DNA of 64,000 nucleotides from an uncultured Gemmatimonadales bacterium. GTDB lineage: Bacteria; Gemmatimonadota; Gemmatimonadetes; JACCXV01; JAHWKZ01. Both the position numbers and the translations under genes were made by a program. Shown here in pieces: positions 27,775 to 36,850 of the stretch (position 1 is its first letter; every line of letters begins with the position of its first letter). Below the pieces are notes generated by a model. It made no database searches. It saw only the letters and a program-made list of their open reading frames with translations, and was not told where the DNA came from. Location of the stretch: the NCBI GenBank assembly GCA_947259315.1, contig CAMYLR010000004.1, positions 45,406 to 109,405 of the forward strand, written 5' to 3'.

Positions 27775-29413
27775 GGAGTTCCGGACCGCGATCAGGTCAC
27801 GACTCGCGGAATTGAGCTGGCCGAGCGAGGAGATCGTCGTTGAGCGTCCCGGTGACCCAGAGCACGGAGATTGGTCATCGCCGATAGCGCTCGCGCTGGC
27901 GCGACCGTTGAAGCGATCGCCGCGTGAGATCGCCGCCGAGCTCGTCGCGGATTTGGACCTTAATCCCGACAGCTTTGGAGAGGTCTCGGTTGCCGGCCCG
28001 GGCTTCATCAACGTCCGGCTGGCACCTCGCTATCTCCAGGAAGTGGTGCGGGACATCCTCACGCAGCACGAGTCGTACGGGCGGTCTGATCGTCTGAAAG
28101 ACCGAAAGATCAATGTCGAGTTCGTCTCCTCGAACCCGACTGGCCCGCTACATATCGGTCACGCCCGTAACGCTGCCCTGGGGGACGCTATCGCATCTCT
28201 GTTGGAGAGTCAGGGGGCGAGCGTAACCCGCGAGTACTACTTCAATGACGCGGGACGACAGATGGATATGCTGGGCGCCTCCGTCCACGCTCGTTATCAG
28301 CAGCTCTGGGACCCATCGTTTCCGTTTCCCGAGGGCGGCTACCAAGGCGAGTACATCCGTGATTTGGCGAAGGCGTTGCGTGATGAAGCCGGGGATCGCT
28401 GGCTGGAGACACCGATCGAAGAGTGTAGCACGGCGTTTCGCGAGTTCGCGGGCGAGCGTATGAACACAGCAATTCGAGCTGATCTGGACCGTTTCCGCGT
28501 CGCGTTCGAGGTCTGGTTCAACGAGTCGGCGCTCTACACCGACGACCGACTGAAGGCCACGATCGCCGATCTAAAAGACGCTGGTGCCGTGTACGAGGAC
28601 GACGATGCGATCTGGTTCCGGGCGTCAGAGTTCGGCGACGCCAAAGATCGCGTGCTCGTCAAGCGTACCGGCCAACCGACGTACCTACTACCAGACATCG
28701 CCTATCATCGGGACAAGCACGAACGCGGTTTCGACACGGCGATCGACATCTGGGGTGCAGATCATCACGACTACGCGATCAGAATGCGCGCCGCTCTTGG
28801 CGCTCTCGGGTACCCACCGGATTGGTTGCGCCCGGTGATCTACCAACAGATCAGTCTGCTAGAAGACGGCCAGGAGGTTCGACTATCGACTCGCAGCGAC
28901 CGCATGGTGCTGCTCCAAGACCTCATGGATGACATCGGCGTCGACGTGACCCGCTACTTTCTCGTCATGCGCAAGGGCGACACGCACATGGTTCTGGACC
29001 TCGATCTGGCGAGACGTCAAACGGAGGAGAACCCCGTCTACTATGTGCAGTACGCACACGCTCGAATCTCGAGCGTATTTGGACGTCTGGAGGAGCCTGC
29101 ATGGGACCCCGAAACAGCGGGTGTACCCGACAGTCTGGATCTTTTGACCGCGCAAACGGAGATCGATCTGCTGCGCATGCTCGATGACTATCCGGATGTA
29201 ATCGCCGACGCCGCCGATGCGCTCGAGCCACACCGAATCACGGATTACCTAGAGTCCTTGGCCCGCCGGTTTCATCTTTGGTACCACGGCGAGCACATCC
29301 TGGTCGAGGACGAGCCGCTGGCACGCGCTCGCCTCGCGCTCGCTCGCGCCACCCAGTACGTACTTCGAGCTGGATTGGGCCAACTCGGGGTCACCGCACC
29401 GGAGTCTATGTGA
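27746..29413 (+). CDS. argS: Arginyl-tRNA synthetase
   Basis: Class Ia synthetase charging tRNA-Arg. The 555-residue protein has the N-terminal Add1 domain, the HIGH motif as NPTGPLHIGHARNAALGDA, YYFNDAGRQMDMLG, and a KMSKS-equivalent loop VRLSTRSDRMV, which is divergent as usual for ArgRS. The anticodon-binding DALR domain is at the C-terminus (about 435-555: YVQYAHARISSVF, ARLALARATQYVLRAGL). ATG 27746 starts inside the fmdB-like gene. A tRNA-Arg(CCU) gene occurs later in the window. Confidence 0.95.
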   Translation: METVRIRPREEFRTAIRSRLAELSWPSEEIVVERPGDPEHGDWSSPIALALARPLKRSPREIAAELVADLDLNPDSFGEVSVAGPGFINVRLAPRYLQEVVRDILTQHESYGRSDRLKDRKINVEFVSSNPTGPLHIGHARNAALGDAIASLLESQGASVTREYYFNDAGRQMDMLGASVHARYQQLWDPSFPFPEGGYQGEYIRDLAKALRDEAGDRWLETPIEECSTAFREFAGERMNTAIRADLDRFRVAFEVWFNESALYTDDRLKATIADLKDAGAVYEDDDAIWFRASEFGDAKDRVLVKRTGQPTYLLPDIAYHRDKHERGFDTAIDIWGADHHDYAIRMRAALGALGYPPDWLRPVIYQQISLLEDGQEVRLSTRSDRMVLLQDLMDDIGVDVTRYFLVMRKGDTHMVLDLDLARRQTEENPVYYVQYAHARISSVFGRLEEPAWDPETAGVPDSLDLLTAQTEIDLLRMLDDYPDVIADAADALEPHRITDYLESLARRFHLWYHGEHILVEDEPLARARLALARATQYVLRAGLGQLGVTAPESM

Positions 29414-29453
29414 GCTACACCATAACCTTCTGCATAAGGAGCCGTAAACTTTA

Positions 29454-30380
29454 ATGTCGATTCTGGTGGTAGGGTCAGTCGCGCTTGACGACGTCGAGAC
29501 GCCCTTTGGGAAGCGGACCTCGGCTCTGGGCGGAGCCGCAGTATACTTCGGACTGGCGGCTTCATACTTCACTGACGTCCGGATCGTCGGTGTGGTTGGC
29601 ACCGATTTCCCTCAGCCGCATTTAGATCTGCTGGCCAATCGCGGGATCGATCTGAGGGGTCTCCAAGTGCGCGAAGGAGCGACGTTTCGATGGGGAGGTC
29701 GGTACGGCTACGATCTGAACGCCCGCGAGACGACGTTCACCGACCTCAATGTCTTTGCCGAGTTCAACCCCACCATACCCGAAGAGTATCGTGCTACCGA
29801 GAACGTCTTTCTCGCCAATATCGCGCCGTCACTTCAGTTGAACGTCCTCGATCAGATGACAGCGCCGCAATCGGCCGCGCTCGATACGATGGACTTCTGG
29901 ATCGAGGGCACACCCGACGAACTCCGTAGAGTGTTGGAACGCGTCGACATCGTGTTGATCAACGACTCCGAAACACGAGAGTTGGCGCAAGAGCCCAACA
30001 TCCGAACAGCCGCCAACTCGATCCTCGGTTGGGGACCGCAACTGCTCGTGGTCAAGAAGGGCGAACACGGCGCGATCGCATTCGCGAACGACTGGTTATT
30101 CGCCGTTCCGGGCCTACCGCTGGAGACGATCGTGGATCCAACCGGAGCTGGCGACTCTTTTGCCGGCGGCTTTCTTGGCTACCTCGCGGCAACAGGGGAG
30201 ATCACTCCCGAGGGGATAAGACGGGCGGCGATTTACGGTTCCGCGATGGGCTCGTTCTGCTGCGAGGCGTTTTCCGTCGACCGATTGGCTCATTTGGAGC
30301 CCGCTCAAATCGATACTCGCTTCCGCGAATTCGAGCATCTCACGCGATTTGACTATGAGCCGCTCCTCCAGGATGCCTGA
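29454..30380 (+). CDS. PfkB-family carbohydrate/nucleoside kinase
   Basis: A 308-residue ribokinase-like sugar kinase. The second PfkB signature DPTGAGDSFAGGFLGYLA holds the catalytic Asp; NDSETRELA and VVKKGEHGAI form the nucleotide site. The N-terminus MSILVVGSVALDDVETPFGKRTSALGG starts the fold but is atypical in substrate-lid residues, so the substrate is not predictable. AAGGAG lies about 10 bases before the ATG. It overlaps purM by eight bases. Confidence 0.88.
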   Translation: MSILVVGSVALDDVETPFGKRTSALGGAAVYFGLAASYFTDVRIVGVVGTDFPQPHLDLLANRGIDLRGLQVREGATFRWGGRYGYDLNARETTFTDLNVFAEFNPTIPEEYRATENVFLANIAPSLQLNVLDQMTAPQSAALDTMDFWIEGTPDELRRVLERVDIVLINDSETRELAQEPNIRTAANSILGWGPQLLVVKKGEHGAIAFANDWLFAVPGLPLETIVDPTGAGDSFAGGFLGYLAATGEITPEGIRRAAIYGSAMGSFCCEAFSVDRLAHLEPAQIDTRFREFEHLTRFDYEPLLQDA

Positions 30381-31419
30381 ATCTTCGATCAACTCGGCGC
30401 CCAGCTATCGAGAAGCGGGCGTTGACCTGGCCACCGCGGATCGGATCAAGCGACGTCTGAGGTCGATCGTCGAGCCGACCTTCAACGACGGGGTCGTAAC
30501 CGAGATCGGCGGGTTCGCCGGTGGCTACGACCTCTCTTCGAACCCCGACCTGGGCTCGATTCTGGTCGCCTCTGCCGATGGGGTGGGCACCAAGGTGCTG
30601 GTCGCGCAGCTCGCTGACCGACACGACACTGTCGGTGAGGACTTGGTGAACCACTGTGTCGACGATCTCTTGGCCGCGGGTGCGCGACCGCTTTTTTTCC
30701 TCGACTACATCGCCGCCGGGAGACTCAACTCCGAGATCGTCATATCGATCGTTAGCGGTTTTGCGCGTGGCTGTGCTTCCAATTCGATTCCGCTCCTCGG
30801 GGGCGAGACCGCTGAGATGCCCGATCTCTACCCAGCCGGAAAGTACGACCTCGCAGGCTTCGCCGTCGGTTCGATGGTCGCTCAATGGGAGACTTCCGAG
30901 AACCGAGTGCAGATCGGTGACGTGATTCTCGGGCTGGGCTCGACCGGTCTTCACACCAACGGGTACTCGTTGGCGCGGCAGATCGTTTTTGACACCGCTG
31001 GCCAACGACCAGACGATATCGTGCCGTGGGCAAAAACGAGCTGGGCCGATGAGCTATTGGCGGTTCATCGATCGTATCTGAAGTCGGTGGGACCGTTGTT
31101 GGGGAACAAGGCGTTGCACGCGGCAGCTCACATAACCGGTGGAGGCTTCGCGACCAATTTGCAGCGCGTGTTGCCGCCCGGATCAGCTGCAGCTATCGAT
31201 CGCTCAGCCTGGACACCGGGTTCGTTGTTCGACTACCTCGCAAACGCTGGCAACATCGATCGCGATGAGATGTACCGCGTGTTCAATATGGGGATCGGCT
31301 TTTGTTTGATCGTCTCCGCGGAACACGCAAGCGAGATCGCTGAGCGGTGTCGGGCATCCGATCAGCCTGCGCTCTTTATCGGCGAAGTCGTTGCCGGAGA
31401 AGGTCTGCAATGGGTCTGA
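30373..31419 (+). CDS. purM: Phosphoribosylformylglycinamidine cyclo-ligase (AIR synthetase) PurM
   Basis: Fifth step of purine synthesis, ring closure of FGAM to AIR with ATP. The 348-residue protein has SYREAGVDLATADRIK, SADGVGTKVLVA, DLVNHCVDDLLAAGARPLFF, GGETAEMPDLY, GSTGLHTNGYSLAR and HITGGGF. ATG 30373 overlaps the PfkB kinase stop; an ATG six codons upstream is an alternative. Its end overlaps the start of the outer-membrane protein gene by 10 bases. Confidence 0.94.
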   Translation: MPESSINSAPSYREAGVDLATADRIKRRLRSIVEPTFNDGVVTEIGGFAGGYDLSSNPDLGSILVASADGVGTKVLVAQLADRHDTVGEDLVNHCVDDLLAAGARPLFFLDYIAAGRLNSEIVISIVSGFARGCASNSIPLLGGETAEMPDLYPAGKYDLAGFAVGSMVAQWETSENRVQIGDVILGLGSTGLHTNGYSLARQIVFDTAGQRPDDIVPWAKTSWADELLAVHRSYLKSVGPLLGNKALHAAAHITGGGFATNLQRVLPPGSAAAIDRSAWTPGSLFDYLANAGNIDRDEMYRVFNMGIGFCLIVSAEHASEIAERCRASDQPALFIGEVVAGEGLQWV

Positions 31420-32237
31420 CGCGCCGACAGCGCGGTGTCATCGTTCTAGCGATTTGCGCTTCGGGTTTTGCTGCCCCGGTCTTCGGGCAAGCTGTTTCCG
31501 AGCTCCGAGTGCGGACCGCAATCGAAGACGCATCCCGCGGCCTGGGGCAGACTATCGCCGGTGGCAGTCCGCTCACCGGGCCGGCTCCGACGACTGGCGG
31601 GTTGGGGGGATTTCGCATCGGTGCGGCTTTGGGTGTGACCAATGTCGGCATACTGGATCCGCGACGACCTACCGGGGACGTCGACTTTCACGTTCCAATG
31701 GGGATGCTAAACGGTGCTGTTGGGCTGTGGGGCCCGGGTCTGGGGTCGGTCGACATCATGGGCCGTGCTGGCATCCTCACCGGAACCGGCGATCTCGAGG
31801 GCAGCGTTGGGCTGCTGGCGCTCGGCGGTCGCGTCGCCATCCTGGAAGAGTCGATCGTGATGCCGGCTCTGACCGCTTCGGTTTTTCGATCGTGGGTAAC
31901 CGGACTCGATTTCGAGGAATTCGATTCCGACGTCGTGTCATACGACGCCGACGTTAGCTCGTGGTCGTTTCGCCTGGACGTGTCAAAGGCGTTTGTAGTT
32001 CTGACACCGTACGCTGGCGTGGGTGTCGATCGAACCGACATCGACGCGGCGTATCGCATTCCGGCCGGCAGCTCGACTGGCGGTGTGGAAATCAACGGCG
32101 ACATAGAGACTTCCAGCACGCATGGGAAGGTGTATCTCGGGTTGGAGCTGGGCCTGGCACCACTCGGTCTCGCCATCGAAGGCGGTAGTTACGACGGGGG
32201 TTGGTTCGCCGCAGTCGGGACCCGAATCGGCACCTGA
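31410..32237 (+). CDS. Predicted outer-membrane beta-barrel-like protein of unknown function
   Basis: A 275-residue exported protein with a signal peptide (about 1-27, VIVLAICASGFAAPVFGQA, cleavage after FGQA). The mature part is Gly-rich with alternating hydrophobic strands and ends in aromatic, barrel-like segments (GKVYLGLELGLAPLGLAIEG, GWFAAVGTRIGT), consistent with a small outer-membrane barrel. I recognise no family. ATG 31410 lies inside the purM end, and ribD follows with no gap, so it is expressed with purM and the riboflavin genes. Confidence 0.7.
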   Translation: MGLTRRQRGVIVLAICASGFAAPVFGQAVSELRVRTAIEDASRGLGQTIAGGSPLTGPAPTTGGLGGFRIGAALGVTNVGILDPRRPTGDVDFHVPMGMLNGAVGLWGPGLGSVDIMGRAGILTGTGDLEGSVGLLALGGRVAILEESIVMPALTASVFRSWVTGLDFEEFDSDVVSYDADVSSWSFRLDVSKAFVVLTPYAGVGVDRTDIDAAYRIPAGSSTGGVEINGDIETSSTHGKVYLGLELGLAPLGLAIEGGSYDGGWFAAVGTRIGT

Positions 32238-33392
32238 ATGAGCGGCTTGGAGTCCAACCGTATCGAGGAGCTCATGCGCAGGGCGCTCGCCCTCGCCGAG
32301 CGTGGGGGCGGCAAGACGACACCCAACCCGATGGTCGGGTGTGTCCTGGCCGATCCGGAGGGTCTCATCCTCGGTGAAGGGTACCACGCCCAGGCTGGCG
32401 GCCCGCACGCCGAGATCGCGGCGCTGGAAGATGCGCGCGACGCCGCGCACGACGTTCGGGGAGCGATCGCCGTCGTCACACTCGAACCCTGCGCCGCGCA
32501 CGGGCGAACACCCGCATGCACCGACGCTCTCTCCAGCGCAGGCATCGGCAGCGTCTTCTATGGCGCCCGTGACCCAGCGGCGGGTGGGGGCGGGGAGCAG
32601 GTACTCGAAGCGGCGGGGATCTCCGTAACCGGGGGCACTCTAAGGGCCGAAGCCGAGCGGCTCAATGAGGGGTGGCTCCACTTTGTGCATACCGATCAAC
32701 CGTTCTTCCACATGAAAACCGCTCAAACACTCAATGGTCGCGTGACCTTGGGTCGCGAGGGCGATCGCTGGATCACCGGCAAGACGGCCCGAGCCGAGGT
32801 CCATCGATTGCGACGGCTCGCCCCAGCGGTGATGGTCGGTGTCGGCACAGTGCTATCCGACGACCCACTGCTCACGGTGCGTGAATGGCCACGCGCTGAC
32901 CATCCTGATCGCGAGGTCGCATGGCCCAACGTACAACCGATTCGAATCGTCCTCGATTCCGGACTACGAACTCCACGCGATTCGAGATTGGTGAAGTCGG
33001 CAGCTGAACAACCGGTATGGATCTTCTGCTCACAGTCGGCCGACGCGTCTCGGCGCGAAGCTCTAATGGCCAAAGGCGTGGACATCATTCCAATCGCAAC
33101 ATCTGATGAAGGGGTTGATCTCGAGGCCGTCGCCGGCACCCTGGCTGCGCGTCACGTGACGGGCGTTCTCGTCGAGCCCGGTCCGACCCTGGCAACGGCA
33201 TTGGTTTCAGCCGGTCTCGTGAATCGCTGGACGATGTTTCTCGCACCTGATTGGGTAGCCACGAAGGGGGCTCTTCCGCTGCTTTTGTCTGATGCTCCAC
33301 ACAACGGGTTCCGGCTCACACAAACGGAGTGGCAGTTGCACGATCGCGACGCCGCTGTGACCGGGCTCGTCGAGAGCGTTCCGGGCGTTTAG
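32238..33392 (+). CDS. ribD: Bifunctional riboflavin deaminase/reductase RibD
   Basis: Two sequential riboflavin steps: deamination of the pyrimidine precursor, then NADPH reduction of its ribose. The 384-residue protein has an N-terminal CDA-fold deaminase (about 1-150; zinc ligands HAE and PCAAHGRTPAC) and a DHFR-like reductase (about 160-384; KTAQTLNGRVTLGREGDRWITG, VGVGTVLSDDPLLTVR, RIVLDSGLRTP). ATG directly follows the outer-membrane protein stop. No FMN riboswitch is possible upstream because there is no intergenic space. Confidence 0.95.
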   Translation: MSGLESNRIEELMRRALALAERGGGKTTPNPMVGCVLADPEGLILGEGYHAQAGGPHAEIAALEDARDAAHDVRGAIAVVTLEPCAAHGRTPACTDALSSAGIGSVFYGARDPAAGGGGEQVLEAAGISVTGGTLRAEAERLNEGWLHFVHTDQPFFHMKTAQTLNGRVTLGREGDRWITGKTARAEVHRLRRLAPAVMVGVGTVLSDDPLLTVREWPRADHPDREVAWPNVQPIRIVLDSGLRTPRDSRLVKSAAEQPVWIFCSQSADASRREALMAKGVDIIPIATSDEGVDLEAVAGTLAARHVTGVLVEPGPTLATALVSAGLVNRWTMFLAPDWVATKGALPLLLSDAPHNGFRLTQTEWQLHDRDAAVTGLVESVPGV

Positions 33393-33403
33393 GGGGGGGG
33401 CAC

Positions 33404-33994
33404 GTGTTCACCGGCATCATCGAGACAATCGGGGTAGTAACCACCATCGAGCCGTTGGGTCAGGGCCGCACGCTCGAGATCTCTGCTGAGTGGTCCGCTG
33501 ACCTCGAGATCGGCGAATCGGTGGCTGTCGATGGCACATGCCTGACGGCGGTGGGTCACACAGACGACACGTTTCGTGTCGAGGCCGTTCGCGAGACACT
33601 CGCGCGAACGATCATCGGTCAGTATGAGCTGGGCAGTCGCGTCAACCTCGAGCGGTCGCTGGTGCTCGGTGACCGCCTCGACGGGCACCTCGTTCAGGGC
33701 CACGTCGATGATATCGGCACGGTCGACTCGATTGAACGGCGTGAGGAGAACCGGTACATTTCTGTTTCGTTGCCGGAACAAGGGCGAGCGTTGGTCGCAA
33801 ATCGCGGGTCGATCGCGATCAATGGAGTAAGCCTCACGGTCCTGTCGGCGACCGATACCGGTGCCCGAGTGTCGATTGTGCCGCACACCTGGGTGGCAAC
33901 GAACTTTTCGGACCTCGCCGTCGGCCATCCGGTCAATGTCGAGTACGATGTGGTCGCCCGTTACGTTCAGCGCCTCATGGAGGCCCGAGAATGA
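33404..33994 (+). CDS. ribE: Riboflavin synthase alpha subunit RibE
   Basis: Dismutates two 6,7-dimethyl-8-ribityllumazine molecules to riboflavin. The 196-residue product begins MFTGIIE from GTG 33404, the invariant start of the family, and contains two internally homologous lumazine-binding repeats ([12 protein letters not shown] and [12 protein letters not shown]). A run of guanines just upstream (33391-33400) serves as ribosome-binding site. It overlaps ribBA by four bases. Confidence 0.94.
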   Translation: MFTGIIETIGVVTTIEPLGQGRTLEISAEWSADLEIGESVAVDGTCLTAVGHTDDTFRVEAVRETLARTIIGQYELGSRVNLERSLVLGDRLDGHLVQGHVDDIGTVDSIERREENRYISVSLPEQGRALVANRGSIAINGVSLTVLSATDTGARVSIVPHTWVATNFSDLAVGHPVNVEYDVVARYVQRLMEARE

Positions 33995-34308
33995 TCCAGC
34001 CAGCGACGTTTACCCCGATCGAGGAAGCGCTCGAGGCGATCCGCCGGGGCGAGATTCTGATCGTTGTCGACGATGAGGATCGCGAGAACGAAGGCGACTT
34101 CATCATGGCGGCTGAACGGGTGACGGCGGAGACGGTCAACTTCATGGCGTGCGAAGGTCGCGGACTCATCTGTGCGCCGATCGCGGTGAGCCGAGCCGAC
34201 GAGCTCGGACAACGATCCGTGCGCTGGTCGATCGAACGACCGAGCCGAGCGATCTCGCTAGACCCGGGCACGTTTTTCCATTGCGCTCCAAGAATGGAGG
34301 CGTGCTGA
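33991..34308 (+). pseudogene. ribBA: RibBA, N-terminal (DHBP synthase) part, disrupted by internal deletion and frameshift
   Basis: Encodes the first about 72 residues of 3,4-dihydroxy-2-butanone-4-phosphate synthase: [28 protein letters not shown] and [13 protein letters not shown]. After RADELG the frame turns to nonsense and stops at 34308. The next recognisable sequence, TTIRALVD, lies in the -1 frame immediately after. Comparison with known RibB shows about 36 residues missing, including the TAFTVSVDA and GVTTGISAADR segments of the active site, so 3n+1 bases (roughly 110) were lost near 34206-34212. As written it cannot make active DHBP synthase. Confidence 0.85.
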
Positions 34309-35093
34309 GGCGCGCGGGCCATACCGAGGCGGCGGTCGATCTAGCGCGATTGGCCGGCCTGAGTCCGGTCGCGGTGTTGTGCGAGGTGATCGACGACGAC
34401 GGGACGATGGCGCGGCTCCCGCGACTTCTCGAGATCGCGCGCCAGCACCATCTCGGCATCATAACCATCGAGGACCTCATCAAGTATCGCGGGATCAAGG
34501 AGAAGATGATCGTCCGTATGGCCGAGACGATGCTGCCCACCGAGTTCGGGGAATTCCGATTGATCCTGTATGGCACAACGATCAACGACGAGCATCACGT
34601 AGCATTGATCAAAGGCGATGTGAAAGGCAGGGAGAACGTCCTCACGCGCGTCCATTCGTCGTGCTTTACTGGCGACGTGTTGGGCAGCCTGCGGTGCGAT
34701 TGCGGTCCCCAGCTCAATCAGGCGTTATTCCAAGTCGAACAAGAGGGGAGCGGAGTGGTCCTGTACATGCACCAGGAGGGTCGCGGCATCGGGCTCGTCA
34801 ACAAGCTAAAGGCGTACATGCTCCAGGATAAGGGTTTTGACACTGTGGAGGCGAACGAACACCTTGGCTTCCGACCCGATCCGCGCGACTACGGTATCGG
34901 ATGCCAGATCTTGGTCGATCTCGGACTGACCACGTTGCGGTTGCTGACCAACAACCCGCGGAAGCGCGCCGCGATCGAGGGCTACGGGCTCAAGATCAGC
35001 GAGCACGTTCCGATCGAGATCGAGCCCACCGCCCACAATCGCCGCTATCTAGAGACCAAGCGCGACAAGCTTGGCCACCTCCTTCGACACTGA
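34149..35093 (+). CDS. ribBA: RibBA, remaining DHBP synthase end plus intact GTP cyclohydrolase II
   Basis: Continuation of the gene at 33991; meaningful coding starts near 34207, so the nominal start at 34149 is artificial. Residues 40-115 hold the end of the RibB domain ([26 protein letters not shown]). The GTP cyclohydrolase II domain (about 120-314) is complete: zinc cysteines in [37 protein letters not shown] and LLTNNPRK. It could be made alone if an internal start is used. ribH follows 12 bases later. Confidence 0.88.
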   Translation: MRRSRTHLCADRGEPSRRARTTIRALVDRTTEPSDLARPGHVFPLRSKNGGVLRRAGHTEAAVDLARLAGLSPVAVLCEVIDDDGTMARLPRLLEIARQHHLGIITIEDLIKYRGIKEKMIVRMAETMLPTEFGEFRLILYGTTINDEHHVALIKGDVKGRENVLTRVHSSCFTGDVLGSLRCDCGPQLNQALFQVEQEGSGVVLYMHQEGRGIGLVNKLKAYMLQDKGFDTVEANEHLGFRPDPRDYGIGCQILVDLGLTTLRLLTNNPRKRAAIEGYGLKISEHVPIEIEPTAHNRRYLETKRDKLGHLLRH

Positions 35094-35105
35094 TCGGCTG
35101 ATTAC

Positions 35106-35618
35106 GTGGTAACCGGGGGCGCTCACGAGCGAGAGATCGACGCCACAGGGAAGCGCGTGGCGCTGGTGGTCTCGCAATTCAACGAGTCCATCACGAGTGA
35201 GCTTGCCGCTGGCGCGCGCGAAGCGCTGCTCGCGGCTGGCGTGATCGAATCCGATATCGAGGAGCACCAAGTGGCCGGGGCTTTCGAGCTGGCTCCGGCG
35301 TGCCGCCAGGTCGTTGGCTTGCGACCGGACGTTGACGCCATCGTCGCGCTCGGTGCGGTTATTCGTGGCGAAACCCCGCACTTTGACATCATAGCCGAGG
35401 CTGCTGCGCAAGGGCTACAACGTTTGGCGGTCGAATTGAATATCCCTCTAGGGTTCGGCGTGTTGACAACCGATACCCGGGAGCAAGCCGAGCAACGTGC
35501 GAGCCGGCATGGCGGCGACAAGGGCGGCGAGGCCGTTGGTGCCGTACTCGCTCAACTCGCGCTTTACAGTCGTTTGGCCGAGACTGAGCCCGCTGTGCGA
35601 GGTTTTCGGACTCCATGA
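35106..35618 (+). CDS. ribH: 6,7-dimethyl-8-ribityllumazine synthase RibH
   Basis: Condenses the RibD product with 3,4-dihydroxybutanone phosphate. The 170-residue protein shows VALVVSQFNESITSEL, VAGAFELAPACR, ALGAVIRGETPHFDII and PLGFGVLTTDT; the usual VPGxFEIP motif reads VAGAFELA. A somewhat long C-terminal tail (RLAETEPAVRGFRTP) is present. GTG start at 35106. Its stop overlaps the nusB ATG. Lumazine synthases form pentameric or capsid-like cages in other bacteria. Confidence 0.92.
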   Translation: MVTGGAHEREIDATGKRVALVVSQFNESITSELAAGAREALLAAGVIESDIEEHQVAGAFELAPACRQVVGLRPDVDAIVALGAVIRGETPHFDIIAEAAAQGLQRLAVELNIPLGFGVLTTDTREQAEQRASRHGGDKGGEAVGAVLAQLALYSRLAETEPAVRGFRTP

Positions 35619-36037
35619 AGCGTCGTCACAAGGCACGCCGATGGGTGCTTCAGATACTATACGCATGGGAGATACAGGACCGTCCACTCTCGCTTTCGGA
35701 CGAAGCGGAGCGGTTTTTCGCTCGACGGAAGATCGCTGCTGGTACGCGCGACTTCGCCGAGGAGATCCTCGCGGCACTCGAGAGCAACATGGACGAGATC
35801 GATCTGCTGGTGGATCAAGCCGCCGAGAACTGGGATCCCGCTCGGATGTCCGTCATCGATCGGTCCATCCTACGGCTCGCGCTGGTCGAGTTTTGCCACA
35901 TGAGCGACGTCCCAGCCAGGGTGACGATCGACGAGGCTGTGCAGTTGGCGAATCGTTACGGCGGAAAGGACTCCGCACGCTTCGTGAACGGAGTGCTCGA
36001 CGCGGCAGCGCGGCGGCTCGATCTCATTCCTTCCTGA
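35615..36037 (+). CDS. nusB: Transcription antitermination factor NusB
   Basis: Binds boxA RNA with S10 in rRNA antitermination. The 140-residue all-helical protein has RRHKARRWVLQILYAWEIQ at the N-terminus, DRSILRLALVEF, and RVTIDEAVQLANRYGGKDSARFVNGVLD at the C-terminus. ATG overlaps the ribH stop; the ribH-nusB pairing is widely conserved. Confidence 0.94.
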   Translation: MKRRHKARRWVLQILYAWEIQDRPLSLSDEAERFFARRKIAAGTRDFAEEILAALESNMDEIDLLVDQAAENWDPARMSVIDRSILRLALVEFCHMSDVPARVTIDEAVQLANRYGGKDSARFVNGVLDAAARRLDLIPS

Positions 36038-36070
36038 GTTGCCTCGCAACTCGGCTGACAACCTCTTGTC

Positions 36071-36850
36071 ATGACTGAGCGTATCCGGGGTCGCTACGGC
36101 GTCGTCGCCGACGTGCACGCCAATCTCCAAGCCCTAAACCGGGTCCTGGAGTATCTCGACGGCGCGAATGTAGACGCGATCTACTGTTTGGGAGATGTAG
36201 TCGGTTATGGTGGCGACCCCGAAGAATGCATTCGGATCGTACGCGACCGCTGCGCGGGCACGGTCAAGGGGAACCACGATCACGCGGTCGTCGATCCATC
36301 GCTCAGAGGATGGTTCAACGAGCACGCACGCCGCGCGGTCGAGCGGCAGGCCGAGCTACTCGGCCAGCGAGAGCTCGATTGGTTGGCAGGTTTGCCGCCG
36401 ACGATCGAGTTCGACGCAGTCACGTTGGGTCATAGCGGTTTCGCTGACCCCGCTCGTTACACGTACATCCGGGATGAGGCCGACGTCGCGCTCGAGTTCG
36501 AAGCGCTGACAACACGCTTCGGACTTATCGGACACACACACGTCCCGGCCGTGTTTGCCCAAGCCGCCGGCGGTGAAGTCCGCTGGATCGGCCTCGAGCG
36601 CCAAGAAGAGGCGGCCGAAATCGCCGAGATAGATCTCGTGTTCGGATCCTACATTCAGGCGATCATAAACCCGGGCGCTGTCGGTCAACCGCGGGACCGA
36701 GATCCTCGCGCTGCCTGTGCGGTGCTCGATCTTGGCTTGGATACCGTGCGCATGGTGCGACTCGAGTACGATATCGAGGCTGCACAGGACGCTATCGATC
36801 GGCGTGGACTCCCACGTTTCGAAGCCGCCAGATTGGCGATGGGTTTGTGA
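36071..36850 (+). CDS. Calcineurin-like metallophosphoesterase
   Basis: A 259-residue dinuclear-metal phosphoesterase of the YfcE/ApaH-like branch. The metal-binding set is complete: DVHANLQAL, GDVVGYGGDPEE, GNHDHA, LGHSGF and GHTHVP. The substrate is unknown; relatives act on cyclic nucleotides, phosphodiesters or phosphoproteins. It is translationally coupled to the methyltransferase that follows (GTGA). Confidence 0.88.
   Translation: MTERIRGRYGVVADVHANLQALNRVLEYLDGANVDAIYCLGDVVGYGGDPEECIRIVRDRCAGTVKGNHDHAVVDPSLRGWFNEHARRAVERQAELLGQRELDWLAGLPPTIEFDAVTLGHSGFADPARYTYIRDEADVALEFEALTTRFGLIGHTHVPAVFAQAAGGEVRWIGLERQEEAAEIAEIDLVFGSYIQAIINPGAVGQPRDRDPRAACAVLDLGLDTVRMVRLEYDIEAAQDAIDRRGLPRFEAARLAMGL

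Noticed and set aside
32189-32240. FMN riboswitch before ribD
   Set aside because: ribD starts immediately after the previous stop codon, leaving no leader for an aptamer, and no RFN-like conserved elements are visible.
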